Virus record (IMG/VR): IMGVR_UViG_3300047380_000402
Location: 1 to 30,117 of that record
Source of the DNA: a virus
Direction: 5' to 3' (one strand)
DNA: 30,117 bases
The notes beneath the pieces were generated by a model. It saw only the letters and a list, made by a program, of their open reading frames with translations, was not told the DNA's origin and ran no database searches. The translations under genes and the position numbers were made by a program. Positions 16,292 through 24,671 of the stretch are shown in pieces; position 1 is the stretch's first letter, and each line of letters opens with the position of its first letter.

Positions 16292-17832
16292 ATTTTTAAA
16301 ATAGTAAAGTGAGACCTGTTCATAGTCGTATTACCTGAAAACTGCGAACTACCTGAACCACTATGTTCTAATTTAAATTTCTCATTTGCCGTGTCTTGAC
16401 AATTGAAAATATATGTTAAATTGTTATTTCCATATCCACCTGCACTTACACTATCCTCGGATACTGCAAATTGTGTATATGTACTATTATTATCTGTAGC
16501 AGAAAAAGCAACTCTTACGAAATCGCCATTTGCACCAGTCCATTGAAAATTAACTGTGACTAGGTATAGACCGGTTGAAGGTAGTGTAAATATTCCTGAA
16601 CTTTGCGTTAACAAAGTACCTTTACTACTGTATAATGCGTCATCAGCGTGTTCCCAAGCAGTAGCGTCAGCATAAGATGAGTTACCAGTTGAGGTAGTTG
16701 ATGTTGTTATTCTCCAAGTTTGTGCTAAACCTAATGCTGTATCACCAGCGTTAAATCTTGCCTGTACACTATTCCATACTAATATATTACCGTCTGCAAC
16801 ACCTGATATATTAACATCTTGGTGTTTTGAAACGGATGAGTTTTCTGTAAGTAATTCTATATAAGAACCAGCACTTGCAACTTTTGGTGTAGGTGGTGTT
16901 GTATCTTCTTGTAATACAAACATACCTGAATATGTTGCATGAGCAGGTAGAGTAGCCGCTGAGGCAAAGTTACCTCTTACTTTTGAACCTGCGCCTGTTT
17001 GGTCAATGTTACCTGTTCCTGATAAAGAAGAAGTACCATCTAAATTTAAATCTGTAATTGTTGTTTGTGTTGCACCAAGATTAATTGTATCTGCACCTAT
17101 TGTAATATTAGGATTTGCTATATTAGCATTTGTAATTCCAGCAGAACCAGATAAGTTTGAGTTTGCAAGACCTGAAGCTGTAATAGTCATATCACTACCA
17201 CTTACAACGGTTGTAATACCTGAACCACCAAGAAATTGCATTGAACCACCTAAAGCGATATCACTTGTAGATGATGAAGTGTCTGCGAACTGAATTGAAT
17301 TATTTGCTAATTGGCCATTTGTAATACCATTAACTGAAATCGTATAAGTCGAACCTGCGACTGCCGTATCAACAGCAGTACCACCAGTTAAAGTTAAATC
17401 AGCACCTAAAGCAATACTACTTGAAGTCGCTGATTTGTCAATTAAACCTAATGTACTATTTGCTAATTGTGTATTTGCAACTGTACCTGAAAGTGAAGCA
17501 CTTGGATAATTTGTTGCGTCTGTAAGGTCTAAAGCTGGCGTAGCGTCTGTTGTTCCTAATTGAATAGAAACACCACCTAATGATATATTATCATGGGTCA
17601 ATGCCGAGTTTGGTATGTTTGATAGAGTATTCGCTGAACCTGATATAACCTTATTTTGAACTGTATTAGAACTTACATCTGTTAAAAAGTTACCAGAGTT
17701 AAGTGTAGTACCGTCACCAATTGCTGTATATATCTCATCAAAATTGTCGTTAACTTTACCAGCACCTGCACGGATATTATCACCTGTGCCGTCATTGGCA
17801 GTTGAACCTCTATTAATACTTTGTTTAGCCAT
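16285..17832 (-). CDS. Fibre protein with C1q/TNF-like C-terminal tip
   Basis: A 515-residue fibre. The N-terminus contains NRGSTANDGTGDNIRAGAGK followed by VNDNFDEIYTAIGDGT, the virion-attachment motif of many marine phage fibres. Residues about 60-340 are shaft-like repeats (variants of LTLTGGTAVDT and NSxLxGSAGITNANIANP). Residues about 370-515 look like a C1q/TNF-type jelly-roll: FTLPSTGLYLVTVNFQWTG, then FVRVAFSATDNN, ending SHFTILKIG. Such trimeric tips bind host surface ligands. Its position between the gp7-like and gp8-like genes suggests a short fibre or baseplate-attached spike rather than the long fibre. It has its own TATAAATA late box 23 nt upstream and an AAGGAAAAAG ribosome site. 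Fibre role confident; the C1q call rests on pattern only. Confidence 0.78.
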   Translation of the reverse strand: MAKQSINRGSTANDGTGDNIRAGAGKVNDNFDEIYTAIGDGTTLNSGNFLTDVSSNTVQNKVISGSANTLSNIPNSALTHDNISLGGVSIQLGTTDATPALDLTDATNYPSASLSGTVANTQLANSTLGLIDKSATSSSIALGADLTLTGGTAVDTAVAGSTYTISVNGITNGQLANNSIQFADTSSSTSDIALGGSMQFLGGSGITTVVSGSDMTITASGLANSNLSGSAGITNANIANPNITIGADTINLGATQTTITDLNLDGTSSLSGTGNIDQTGAGSKVRGNFASAATLPAHATYSGMFVLQEDTTPPTPKVASAGSYIELLTENSSVSKHQDVNISGVADGNILVWNSVQARFNAGDTALGLAQTWRITTSTTSTGNSSYADATAWEHADDALYSSKGTLLTQSSGIFTLPSTGLYLVTVNFQWTGANGDFVRVAFSATDNNSTYTQFAVSEDSVSAGGYGNNNLTYIFNCQDTANEKFKLEHSGSGSSQFSGNTTMNRSHFTILKIG

Positions 17833-17855
17833 TCTTTTTCCTTAAAATCTATACC

Positions 17856-17863
17856 TATTTATA
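17856..17863 (-). promoter_or_regulatory. Late promoter box TATAAATA upstream of the C1q-tipped fibre
   Basis: An exact late box in the 37-nt gap between the gp7-like gene and the fibre gene, 23 nt before its ATG. A small hairpin-capable CCGTAAAACGG just precedes it. Confidence 0.75.
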
Positions 17864-17869
17864 ACCGTT

Positions 17870-20800
17870 TTACGGCGTTGTGTCATCAAATGTCATTGTT
17901 GTTGTATCCCACGATTTTAATGCCGTACTATACAAATCTTTAGAGAAAGATATCTGCGCCGGTATTGCAAAATTACATTTAAGTAGTTTACCATTTGGTG
18001 TAGAAACCGTCTTAAATAACGCTTTAGTCTCATCAAGTCCTGATTTTGTATAATGTATCAATATCTCATCTAGTGTTTTAAATGTAATATTTGAAGCATT
18101 AGGATATCCTGGCGAACCAACTATAAATGAACTATTATGAAGTCTGTTTAATGTTTCCCACCTAGGTCCAGAATATGCAAATCCTTGCTTGACATTGAAA
18201 CCTGCAACTTGTCTTCTAATTCTTGATACTACACCTGTAACCTTAAATTGTAATCTTACAGTAGTTTCTCTAGTATTTGTTGGAAAGTGTTCAGGACTAG
18301 GAGAACTTACTGGTTGAGCAGATACATCTACAAGAGGATTAGGATTTAATGTTGTACCATCACTTTCTGTTCCCATTCTTCTACCAAACATAGTAGAGAA
18401 AATAGTATTGAGTAATCCAAATAGTGGACTTTCTTCAAGACCTGTTTCGATACCTCTAACAGGAAATCTTAATCCACCCTTAATTCTGTTTTCAATAGAT
18501 ACTCGACCTGTAAAGTAGAAACCGGCACTATGCATAGTCTTTTTAAAACTATCACGCCATGTATTAATACTTTCACCAACTTTGATAATATAAGAATAAT
18601 CTTGATACAATAAACTATCTTGTACCAACATTGTATCTTCCGATATATGTCCGTCTTGGTTAACATAAACACCGTCTGTAGCAATTGATGGTGTGACAGA
18701 AACGGTAGCACTTGCATGGTCTGTAATGTACAATTTACCTGTAGCGCCTGATAATCCACCGTTAATTATTTCTCCAACTACTGGACCACCTGTCACATTT
18801 TCTAATTTTAATAAACCTCTGTCTGCGTCATAACTTACAACTTCACCTGTAAAACCTGAAGTCGCACCGGTGACAGTTTCAGTCGTACCAAAAATACCTG
18901 AAACATTGACAACAATACTATTATTAATGAATTCAATTGTAGGTGGAGATGGCGGCTGTTCATATCTGATACCATGTTCAATCGTAGAAATCTCTACAAT
19001 TCTTCCTATCTCACTACCAAAACATTTTAATTTGAAATCTTTACCTGAAGAGGTACTTACAACTGTGCCGTCAGGTAAGGTTTCAGTAAAACCAATTTTC
19101 GGTAATCTTTTATAACCATTACCTTGATTAATTGTAAAGATGTCAGTTATATCACCAACACCAGTATTTCTTTCTTGTACTATTTTATTACCTGAATAGA
19201 AATCGTCAACACCTGTTTCATCTTCTACTACAAGGTGTTCATTATCTTCTAAACTATCACTTGTGTTTCTTAGCATTTGATAAACGGAATCTCTATCAGC
19301 AATAGTAGCTTCTGGACCTATTGTTTGTTCTCTACCAAAATCTGTTCTTAATCTTGCTGTGAATTCTTTTACTATGGTGTTTGCTTGACCACCCATGCCT
19401 GCGTGTGAGGCACAATAATAATATAAAGTTGGAGCACCGATAGGTACAACAAATGTTGTGACGCCTGAAGCAGTTGTGACACCGGATGTGTACTCAACAC
19501 CTCCGCCATGAGTACCGTCAGCTGTTTCTGAAAATCTTAATGGATGTGAAGTAGGATGATTGAAGATGTAAGTATCGCCTTCATTTAAATCTAATGTTTT
19601 GGCGTCAACACCATCAATATTAAATTTTCTATGTGGACTTACGCCTGTAACCGAAACGGCAATTGTATTTGTTTCGCCACCTTGTTTTATGGTAATTACT
19701 TCGCCTTTTTGAAACTGTTTGTCTAGTGTGGTGTAATCTATGTAAACTACATTTTCATTAAAATCTAATATTAGTTTTTCGCCAAGATGGTCGGGGTCAG
19801 TATTAATTTTTGAACCGTCTGGTGTTCCGAAAGGTGTAAATCTAACAGTCGCCTCAGCTCCTGATAATGAACCAGTTATTTTTAAATTAGCATTTGATGT
19901 GCCGTCATCTGTATCATTAATAGTACCTCTAAAATTACTTTCTGAAAAACCTGTTTGAATTGTTTTAGGGTCATATGCTATAACAGGACCATCTAAAAAT
20001 TTTATACCACTAGTTGCTGTCGGGTTTACAGGAAATAATGTTCTTGCCGTGACATTGGCTTCTTCGGGAGCAAAACCACCATTTACTACTGATACAAAAC
20101 CTTGAGCACCACCACCCTCTGTGCCGTCATTGTCATAGACTAATCTATCACCAATTTCGAAGTCAAATCCACCATCATCAATAATAGTTTCATCTATTTT
20201 ACCAGAACCAATTTGATTGGTAACAAACTTACCACCAATACCACCACCTGTTAATACGATTTTATCGTTTACTTCATTTAATGCACCATCATTTGTAATT
20301 GTTTTAGTACCAGGAATACCTGTGACGGTTGCTTTAATAAATGTATCTGTATCGTCTGATTCCGTACCTCTAACATTTTCACCTATTTGAAATGTACCAG
20401 ATGTTGTTTCTGCGTTAATTGTAAATTCTGTAATACTGTATTCACCAAAAGCATACTTAAACACATTCTCAACAATAGCAGTTGCTTCGGATGTTTGACC
20501 TGTGATTGTTCTACCAATTAATTTTACAGTATCAGTTTCACCATCATTAATTGCTCTTAAAATTAATCTACTATCAAATTTACCGTCTGATACTCTTAAT
20601 AGATTTTCTCTAGGATAAATTGTTTCTGAATTTTCACCAAATAATATTCTAAAAAATATTTCATTACCTTTAGCAGTACCTTTTAGTCTGTAAAGTGATT
20701 TGATGTTTTTAATTAAACTTCTTTTATTAATACCTGTTGCTAAGTTTTCTGGTATGGTTGCTAAAAACTCATCTCTAAAGTTTGTTAGAAAAGAACTAAT

Positions 20801-21313
20801 AGCTGTATCCGGGTCTCTATAAGAAACCAAGTCTGAAATATTCTTAACTGGATTCTCTTTGTAAGAACCTATAATAGCACTTGCGTTTGATGATAAACCG
20901 ACAATTATTTCGCCAGTTTCTAATTTGTTTTGAGATGATATGAATATTCTGCCGTTTGCTAAATCTTCAGCAACAATAACAGCTTTGGCGTTTGATGTTT
21001 GACCTTGTATAGTTTCGCCGGTTGTAAATTTACCGTAAACTGAATTTTCTTGTAATACTTTATCGCCAGCGTCTAACTGTGTTGTATTACCACCTTTACG
21101 ACCAGCGTCTAATAATAATAAGTTTTCTTGGTTAGTTTCAGTTTCAAGTAATATACCCTCTGTTGTCTGAACACTTGTAACCTTTAACTCGACACTTTCT
21201 AAAAATTGATAATAAGTTTTTAAAAATTGAGCAAACTTGGGGTGGTCAGCTACAACAAATTCAGGTAGCTGAGAACTTATTAGTGATGATAGTTTGTCAT
21301 TGAATTTTGCCAT
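17870..21313 (-). CDS. Baseplate wedge protein, gp7-like, with embedded cupredoxin-like domain
   Basis: An 1147-residue protein starting MAKFNDKLSSLISSQLPEFV and continuing with HPKFAQFLKTYYQFLE, the N-terminal signature of T4-like marine phage gp7-type baseplate wedge proteins. Residues about 150-250 (DLVSYRDPDTAISSFLTNFR, then SLYRLKGTAKGNEIFFRILF) are the conserved core. Many short beta modules follow. Residues about 560-648 form an inserted cupredoxin-like domain with H590, C634, H637 and M640 placed like type 1 copper ligands. The C-terminus (1050-1147) returns to conserved gp7-like sequence. In T4, gp7 joins gp10 and gp8 to the inner wedge. It lies 6 nt from gp6. Baseplate call strong; copper binding unproven. 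Confidence 0.85.
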   Translation of the reverse strand: MAKFNDKLSSLISSQLPEFVVADHPKFAQFLKTYYQFLESVELKVTSVQTTEGILLETETNQENLLLLDAGRKGGNTTQLDAGDKVLQENSVYGKFTTGETIQGQTSNAKAVIVAEDLANGRIFISSQNKLETGEIIVGLSSNASAIIGSYKENPVKNISDLVSYRDPDTAISSFLTNFRDEFLATIPENLATGINKRSLIKNIKSLYRLKGTAKGNEIFFRILFGENSETIYPRENLLRVSDGKFDSRLILRAINDGETDTVKLIGRTITGQTSEATAIVENVFKYAFGEYSITEFTINAETTSGTFQIGENVRGTESDDTDTFIKATVTGIPGTKTITNDGALNEVNDKIVLTGGGIGGKFVTNQIGSGKIDETIIDDGGFDFEIGDRLVYDNDGTEGGGAQGFVSVVNGGFAPEEANVTARTLFPVNPTATSGIKFLDGPVIAYDPKTIQTGFSESNFRGTINDTDDGTSNANLKITGSLSGAEATVRFTPFGTPDGSKINTDPDHLGEKLILDFNENVVYIDYTTLDKQFQKGEVITIKQGGETNTIAVSVTGVSPHRKFNIDGVDAKTLDLNEGDTYIFNHPTSHPLRFSETADGTHGGGVEYTSGVTTASGVTTFVVPIGAPTLYYYCASHAGMGGQANTIVKEFTARLRTDFGREQTIGPEATIADRDSVYQMLRNTSDSLEDNEHLVVEDETGVDDFYSGNKIVQERNTGVGDITDIFTINQGNGYKRLPKIGFTETLPDGTVVSTSSGKDFKLKCFGSEIGRIVEISTIEHGIRYEQPPSPPTIEFINNSIVVNVSGIFGTTETVTGATSGFTGEVVSYDADRGLLKLENVTGGPVVGEIINGGLSGATGKLYITDHASATVSVTPSIATDGVYVNQDGHISEDTMLVQDSLLYQDYSYIIKVGESINTWRDSFKKTMHSAGFYFTGRVSIENRIKGGLRFPVRGIETGLEESPLFGLLNTIFSTMFGRRMGTESDGTTLNPNPLVDVSAQPVSSPSPEHFPTNTRETTVRLQFKVTGVVSRIRRQVAGFNVKQGFAYSGPRWETLNRLHNSSFIVGSPGYPNASNITFKTLDEILIHYTKSGLDETKALFKTVSTPNGKLLKCNFAIPAQISFSKDLYSTALKSWDTTTMTFDDTTP
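19370..19636 (-). other. Cupredoxin-like domain inside the gp7-like protein
   Basis: Codons about 560-648 contain SHPLRF (H590) and YYYCASHAGMGG (C634, H637, M640), with a hydrophobic strand before each. Cys-x2-His-x2-Met is the ligand loop spacing of amicyanin-type blue copper proteins. Ligands and spacing are seen; actual metal loading is inference. Confidence 0.65.
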
Positions 21314-21319
21314 TATTCA

Positions 21320-23173
21320 TTAATAACTGCTAGCTGGTGTATATCCTACTCCTGCCGTAGCAGAACCTCCTACAAATGTGTCTGGTGAAACGACAATGCT
21401 TAAAACATTTTCGTCAATCTCGATTACTTGATTTCTTACTGGTACAATATCTTTGGAATCCGGTTCAACAGTTATTTCAATATTAGTTGAAGCACTACCT
21501 CTGATATTTGATACACTAGAAATTGTTAGTGAGTTAATCGAAACTTGACCAGTATCGTAGTCAATTGTACCTTGAGTTGGATTTACAATTTGTTTAATAC
21601 CAGAAGCCATATAGTATCTTCGAATATTTCCTGAACCATCTTCATCTAAAAACATTTCATTAGCATTTCCGTCAACAATAAAACCTGAAGATGATAAAAT
21701 ACCACCCATTGCTGATTGGTGTCCGTCATGTGGGTGATAAAATTTATTTCTAAAGAATAAATCATATTTTGTAGATGAACCAATAGTCGGTGATAATAGT
21801 TTTTTAATCTTAATAGTAGATATGTTTGATACAATAGAATTATCTACACTATCAATTAAACTAGATAGTTTTGAAAATCTAAAAACACCATCAAATCTTT
21901 GTAGTGTGTTTAAGTTGTAATCTTGAATTGTCGTAATTACTTCACTACCAATTGTTTCTTTAGATTTAGCAGTAAGTTTAGTATCGTAATTTACATTTGA
22001 AGATAAGATAATATAAGTTATCTCCGGGTCAACAATTTCTGGTCTAACTGAAGCAACATTGAATTCTTTTAGTTTTGTAATAATAGTTTGTTTAGTTGCA
22101 TTTGTTAAAGTTGAACCAGATTGTGGTTTGATAGAAATTTTAACTACACCATAAATTGGCGTCTCTTCATCTTCTCCACCCCATGAACTAACTGATAATG
22201 TGTTAGGGTAAATATTTCTAACTAATGTTTCGTAGTCAGTAGATGTGACTGCTCTGTTTTGTCTTGAATAATCGAAAGGTGCATTAAATCTAATACTATC
22301 ATTTGTTTCTGCTAGTGAACCACCTTGAGCAGCTGATTTACTTGAAACGGTAACATTTGTAAAACCGCCGACATTGCCTTCTAATGTAAATGCACTTGCG
22401 CCATTGGCATTAACTTCATTTGTGACAACATATTGTAAAATGATAATGTTGCCATCAATAGGTCTTTTACCGATAATACCATCACCAAAATATATTTGAA
22501 ATCTGCCTGTATCTGTTTCTTGTAAAAAGAAAACTTCACTATCTGCGTTAACATCAGCATAATCTTTTGAATATGTGTAAGTTGTTCTAGCAGTATCTTG
22601 TGAAGAATTTTGAACAATAACATTTAAAGTTGATGTGTCTGCTTTATCACTAGGAATTATAAATTTTTGGTCTGTATCATTATTGTCAACACTATATTTG
22701 TATTCTACTAAAGTACCCTCATATAAACTTACATCACTAAATCTATAAACACCACTTGATGGTGTAATTGTGACATCACTATTAACTACGAACTGATAAC
22801 CGATTTCATCAATTTTAGTTTTGAATATTGTACCCTTGTCTAAAGTTAAAGTTGTACCTGTAGCATTGTTTACTGTTATGTCAACTATTGCTGTTGGTGA
22901 TTTAGAAGAAGAAGGTGTGTAACCTAACATTCTTGCTATTGAAACAATATTTTTTCTGATATCTGCACTATCAAGGTAAACTTCGTTTGTTGCCATGTTG
23001 GCAAGATAACCCATGTAATGAGTATTGTATGAAAGTGTATCTAATAGAATTGAAAGACCAGAACCTTCAAAGTTGTAGTCTTGGAATTCAGCTTGACTTT
23101 GTAGAAATACTTTTAAATTTCTTTTGATTAAATCAAAGTCTAATTCTGATATGTCTAGTTTGCTTGACGGCAT
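21320..23173 (-). CDS. 6: Baseplate wedge protein gp6 (baseplate J-like)
   Basis: A 617-residue protein with the conserved T4-like gp6 N-terminus (KLDISELDFDLIKRNLKVFL, then FEGSGLSILLDTLSYNTHY and MATNEVYLDSADIRKNIVSI). Residues about 290-420 carry the baseplate J-like core (DYSRQNRAVTSTDYETLVRN, WGGEDEETPIYGVVKISIKP). gp6 dimers form the ring that joins the six baseplate wedges in T4. It follows gp25 with a 1-nt gap, as in many T4-like phages, and is followed by gp7-like after 6 nt, so it is transcribed within the late tail operon. The length is close to the T4 protein. High confidence from several conserved blocks and gene order. Confidence 0.93.
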   Translation of the reverse strand: MPSSKLDISELDFDLIKRNLKVFLQSQAEFQDYNFEGSGLSILLDTLSYNTHYMGYLANMATNEVYLDSADIRKNIVSIARMLGYTPSSSKSPTAIVDITVNNATGTTLTLDKGTIFKTKIDEIGYQFVVNSDVTITPSSGVYRFSDVSLYEGTLVEYKYSVDNNDTDQKFIIPSDKADTSTLNVIVQNSSQDTARTTYTYSKDYADVNADSEVFFLQETDTGRFQIYFGDGIIGKRPIDGNIIILQYVVTNEVNANGASAFTLEGNVGGFTNVTVSSKSAAQGGSLAETNDSIRFNAPFDYSRQNRAVTSTDYETLVRNIYPNTLSVSSWGGEDEETPIYGVVKISIKPQSGSTLTNATKQTIITKLKEFNVASVRPEIVDPEITYIILSSNVNYDTKLTAKSKETIGSEVITTIQDYNLNTLQRFDGVFRFSKLSSLIDSVDNSIVSNISTIKIKKLLSPTIGSSTKYDLFFRNKFYHPHDGHQSAMGGILSSSGFIVDGNANEMFLDEDGSGNIRRYYMASGIKQIVNPTQGTIDYDTGQVSINSLTISSVSNIRGSASTNIEITVEPDSKDIVPVRNQVIEIDENVLSIVVSPDTFVGGSATAGVGYTPASSY

Positions 23174-23174
23174 T

Positions 23175-23600
23175 TTATCTTAACCTTTGTAAAAATGTAG
23201 TGACTGATACCGGATCCGGAACACCTACTACATAAAAATATATACTTACTACTAATCTGTTATTATCAATATCATCATCTAGTGTAATTTGCTCTAAAGT
23301 TATTCTAGGTTCGTAATTTATTAAAACCTCTTCAATTTTTCGTTTTAAGAATATACCTGTGATTGGTGTAAAGTTTTCAAATAACATCTCACGAACACCA
23401 CAACCTAATTCAGGTTGGAAAGGTCTTTCGTAAAAATTAGTCTGAACTAAATTCTTAACACTACGCTTAACTGCGTTTACATCAACAACTTGAGCAACAT
23501 CACCTGTCACGACATTCCTTGAGAAGTCGAGGTCAATATCTACATATTTTCTAGTTGCTCTAGTAGATGAATTTGAATTTGAACTGTCGTATATTGCCAT
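23175..23600 (-). CDS. 25: Baseplate wedge subunit gp25
   Basis: A 141-residue protein of the gpW/gp25 family. Diagnostic parts are RKYVDIDLDFSRN (17-29), VDVNAVKRSVKNLVQTNFYE and RPFQPELGCGVREMLFENF, then ITLEQITLDDDIDNNRLVVS. It is the small inner wedge component, structurally lysozyme-like without catalysis, that anchors gp6 and the sheath. It lies directly before gp6 and after PAAR, a typical order. An exact TATAAATA sits 8 nt before the ATG and no Shine-Dalgarno sequence is visible between them, so a late transcript would have almost no leader. The upstream part of this promoter is nearly identical to the one before the gp8-like gene. Confidence 0.94.
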   Translation of the reverse strand: MAIYDSSNSNSSTRATRKYVDIDLDFSRNVVTGDVAQVVDVNAVKRSVKNLVQTNFYERPFQPELGCGVREMLFENFTPITGIFLKRKIEEVLINYEPRITLEQITLDDDIDNNRLVVSIYFYVVGVPDPVSVTTFLQRLR

Positions 23601-23606
23601 AACAGT

Positions 23607-23631
23607 AATATTTATAACAGTTTTCTAACCG
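23607..23631 (-). repeat. Extended late-promoter repeat, copy 2
   Basis: 23 of 25 bases match 16267-16291. It contains the PAAR gene stop codon region (CGGTTAG) and the TATAAATATT of the gp25 promoter. Confidence 0.6.
23609..23616 (-). promoter_or_regulatory. Late promoter box TATAAATA upstream of gp25
   Basis: An exact late box, 8 nt before the gp25 ATG. By T4 geometry, initiation would fall only a few bases before the start codon. Confidence 0.72.
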
Positions 23632-23930
23632 TTTGCAAAAACATTACCTGAACCGGATGTCATAGCACCTGCGTCAGCACTATCGCCAATTCTTCCTAAA
23701 GGTATTCCGTTGACAAACACATTTGGCGAACCTGCATTTAGATTGGCAACATGTGAAGGACAAGGTGGAATAGGCGGAACTGTATGTGATACAGTAGGAG
23801 CGCCAACAACTATTGCATTGATACTATTAACTTTAACTGTTGTATCTGTTGCTGGTGCAGCTATTGTTGTTGTACCAGTACAACCGTGTCCTGTTGCTAA
23901 AGTGTCGCCTACTCTACATACTCCGGGCAT
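23625..23930 (-). CDS. PAAR-domain spike tip protein (gp5.4-like)
   Basis: A 101-residue PAAR protein. It begins MPGVCRVGDTLATGHGC and has the repeated short beta pattern ending VFVNGIPLGRIGDSADAG, with SHTVPP and PCPSHV in the middle. His and Cys residues (H15, C17, H49, C57, H60 approximately) suit the metal site at the cone apex. PAAR proteins cap the central spike of contractile tails and sharpen it for membrane piercing; T4 gp5.4 has this role. The start abuts the upstream stop (TAA-ATG) and has AAGGAAG just before it. It is followed by gp25. High confidence. Confidence 0.93.
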   Translation of the reverse strand: MPGVCRVGDTLATGHGCTGTTTIAAPATDTTVKVNSINAIVVGAPTVSHTVPPIPPCPSHVANLNAGSPNVFVNGIPLGRIGDSADAGAMTSGSGNVFANG

Positions 23931-24182
23931 TTATCTTCCTTGTAATTTCTTTAAAGCTGCTCTTCGTCTTTCATCTACTATGGCTTGTTTTATCTTTCTA
24001 CCAATCGGTATCAAAATACCATGACACATTTCTTTACCTTTTTTACTGATATATTCAACACTAATCATTCTATCTTTAAAATCGCCTTGAACAGACATAA
24101 CAGCTTTCTTTAAACTCATTGCTTCTTTCTCTTTTTCATCACCATTTGCATTCCAAAACTTAAATAATCTCATTTTGCTCAT
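23931..24182 (-). CDS. Small basic protein in the tail operon, unknown function
   Basis: An 83-residue protein, very rich in Lys/Arg (net basic), beginning MSKMRLFKFWNANGDEKEKE and containing SVQGDFKDRMISVEYISKKG. No membrane segment or signal peptide is visible. The C-terminal 20 residues are helical and basic (RRRAALKKLQGR), which might bind DNA or RNA. It starts 1 nt after the zinc-ribbon gene and ends directly at the PAAR ATG, so it belongs to the late tail operon. Small proteins of this type occur near the spike genes of related marine phages, but no function is known to me. Confidence 0.72.
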   Translation of the reverse strand: MSKMRLFKFWNANGDEKEKEAMSLKKAVMSVQGDFKDRMISVEYISKKGKEMCHGILIPIGRKIKQAIVDERRRAALKKLQGR

Positions 24183-24183
24183 A

Positions 24184-24357
24184 TTAACTTTCTATATTGT
24201 ATTTTTCTTCATCTTCATAATTGGATTCACACTTTTCACAACGACAATGTTTACATATTTCTCTCATATACGCTTCTCCTGTAAAACCATCTTCGTCTTC
24301 AACAGAAAAGTTTGTTCCACAATGAGATTGATGTCCACAATTGTTGCAATAAGTCAT
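24184..24357 (-). CDS. Small zinc-ribbon-like protein
   Basis: A 57-residue acidic protein with two Cys pairs: CNNC near the N-terminus, and CKHC followed by CEKC near residues 40-47, plus two His in HQSHCG. This suits a zinc ribbon or treble-clef fold. I chose the ATG at 24357, since an exact TATAAATA late box lies just 5 nt upstream; a GTG at 24381 would add 8 residues but falls upstream of that box and inside the lipoprotein gene. It is followed after 1 nt by the 83-residue basic gene. Possible roles are protein-protein contact or late gene regulation; the sequence does not decide. Confidence 0.7.
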   Translation of the reverse strand: MTYCNNCGHQSHCGTNFSVEDEDGFTGEAYMREICKHCRCEKCESNYEDEEKYNIES

Positions 24358-24362
24358 AATAC

Positions 24363-24370
24363 TATTTATA
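24363..24370 (-). promoter_or_regulatory. Late promoter box TATAAATA upstream of the zinc-ribbon gene
   Basis: An exact late box between the lipoprotein stop and the ATG at 24357, with only 5 nt spacing. Initiation would fall at or next to the A of the ATG. Confidence 0.68.
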
Positions 24371-24541
24371 TTAGAAACCACACTCCATTTTCATTGCTCG
24401 TAATTCAGTTTCAGATAAATTATCTTGATTTTCAACTGCCGACTTAATTGTTTTTTCGTAATCCGGCGAAATTTCACAATTTTTGATATTTCCTGAACAT
24501 GAAATGAGAAAAAAGAACATAACAAGAACAAAATACTTCAT
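24371..24541 (-). CDS. Small phage lipoprotein
   Basis: A 56-residue protein below the usual length cut-offs. It starts MKYFVLVMFFFLISCSGN: one Lys, a hydrophobic stretch and LISC, a good lipobox with C15 as the lipidated residue after signal peptidase II. The mature part is about 42 residues, polar, with two further Cys. A ribosome site TAGGAAA lies about 9 nt before the ATG. It is the first gene of the minus-strand late block, at the divergent junction. Small phage lipoproteins often block receptors against superinfection (T5 Llp) or help lysis (Rz1-type spanins). It is not proline-rich, so Rz1 is less likely. Lipoprotein status likely; role inferred. Confidence 0.72.
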   Translation of the reverse strand: MKYFVLVMFFFLISCSGNIKNCEISPDYEKTIKSAVENQDNLSETELRAMKMECGF

Positions 24542-24567
24542 TTTTATTGATTTCCTAATATTTTTTT

Positions 24568-24605
24568 AAAAAAAAGCAAAAAAAAGTGAAAAAAAGCGCT
24601 TTTTT
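24568..24605. other. Phased A-tracts and A6-GCGC-T6 palindrome in the divergent junction
   Basis: Runs of 8, 8 and 7 adenines begin at 24568, 24578 and 24589, about one helical turn apart, and end in the 16-bp perfect palindrome A6-GCGC-T6 (24590-24605). A T7 run precedes them. Such phasing bends DNA; the palindrome could also act as a bidirectional terminator. Both the minus (from 24541) and plus (from 24672) transcription units start beside it. Confidence 0.6.
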
Positions 24606-24608
24606 CGC

Positions 24609-24637
24609 TTGCCTTTTATATTTATCTAGTGTAGGAT
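24609..24637 (+). promoter_or_regulatory. Possible sigma70-type promoter, weak
   Basis: TTGCCT, a 17-nt spacer and TAGGAT, four of six matches in each hexamer, directly downstream of the A-tracts that could act as an UP-like element. It would drive the 63-residue membrane protein gene. Confidence 0.4.
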
Positions 24638-24642
24638 GTATG

Positions 24643-24650
24643 TATAAATG
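24643..24650 (+). promoter_or_regulatory. Possible late box TATAAATG
   Basis: One mismatch from TATAAATA, 21 nt before the ATG at 24672, a spacing like that of the other late boxes followed by a ribosome site. Confidence 0.35.
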
Positions 24651-24671
24651 ATAACAAAAAGGAAAAACACT

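Noticed and set aside
23710-24024. 104-codon plus-strand frame opposite PAAR
   Set aside because: The minus strand encodes an unmistakable PAAR protein; the opposite frame is an open shadow caused by codon bias.
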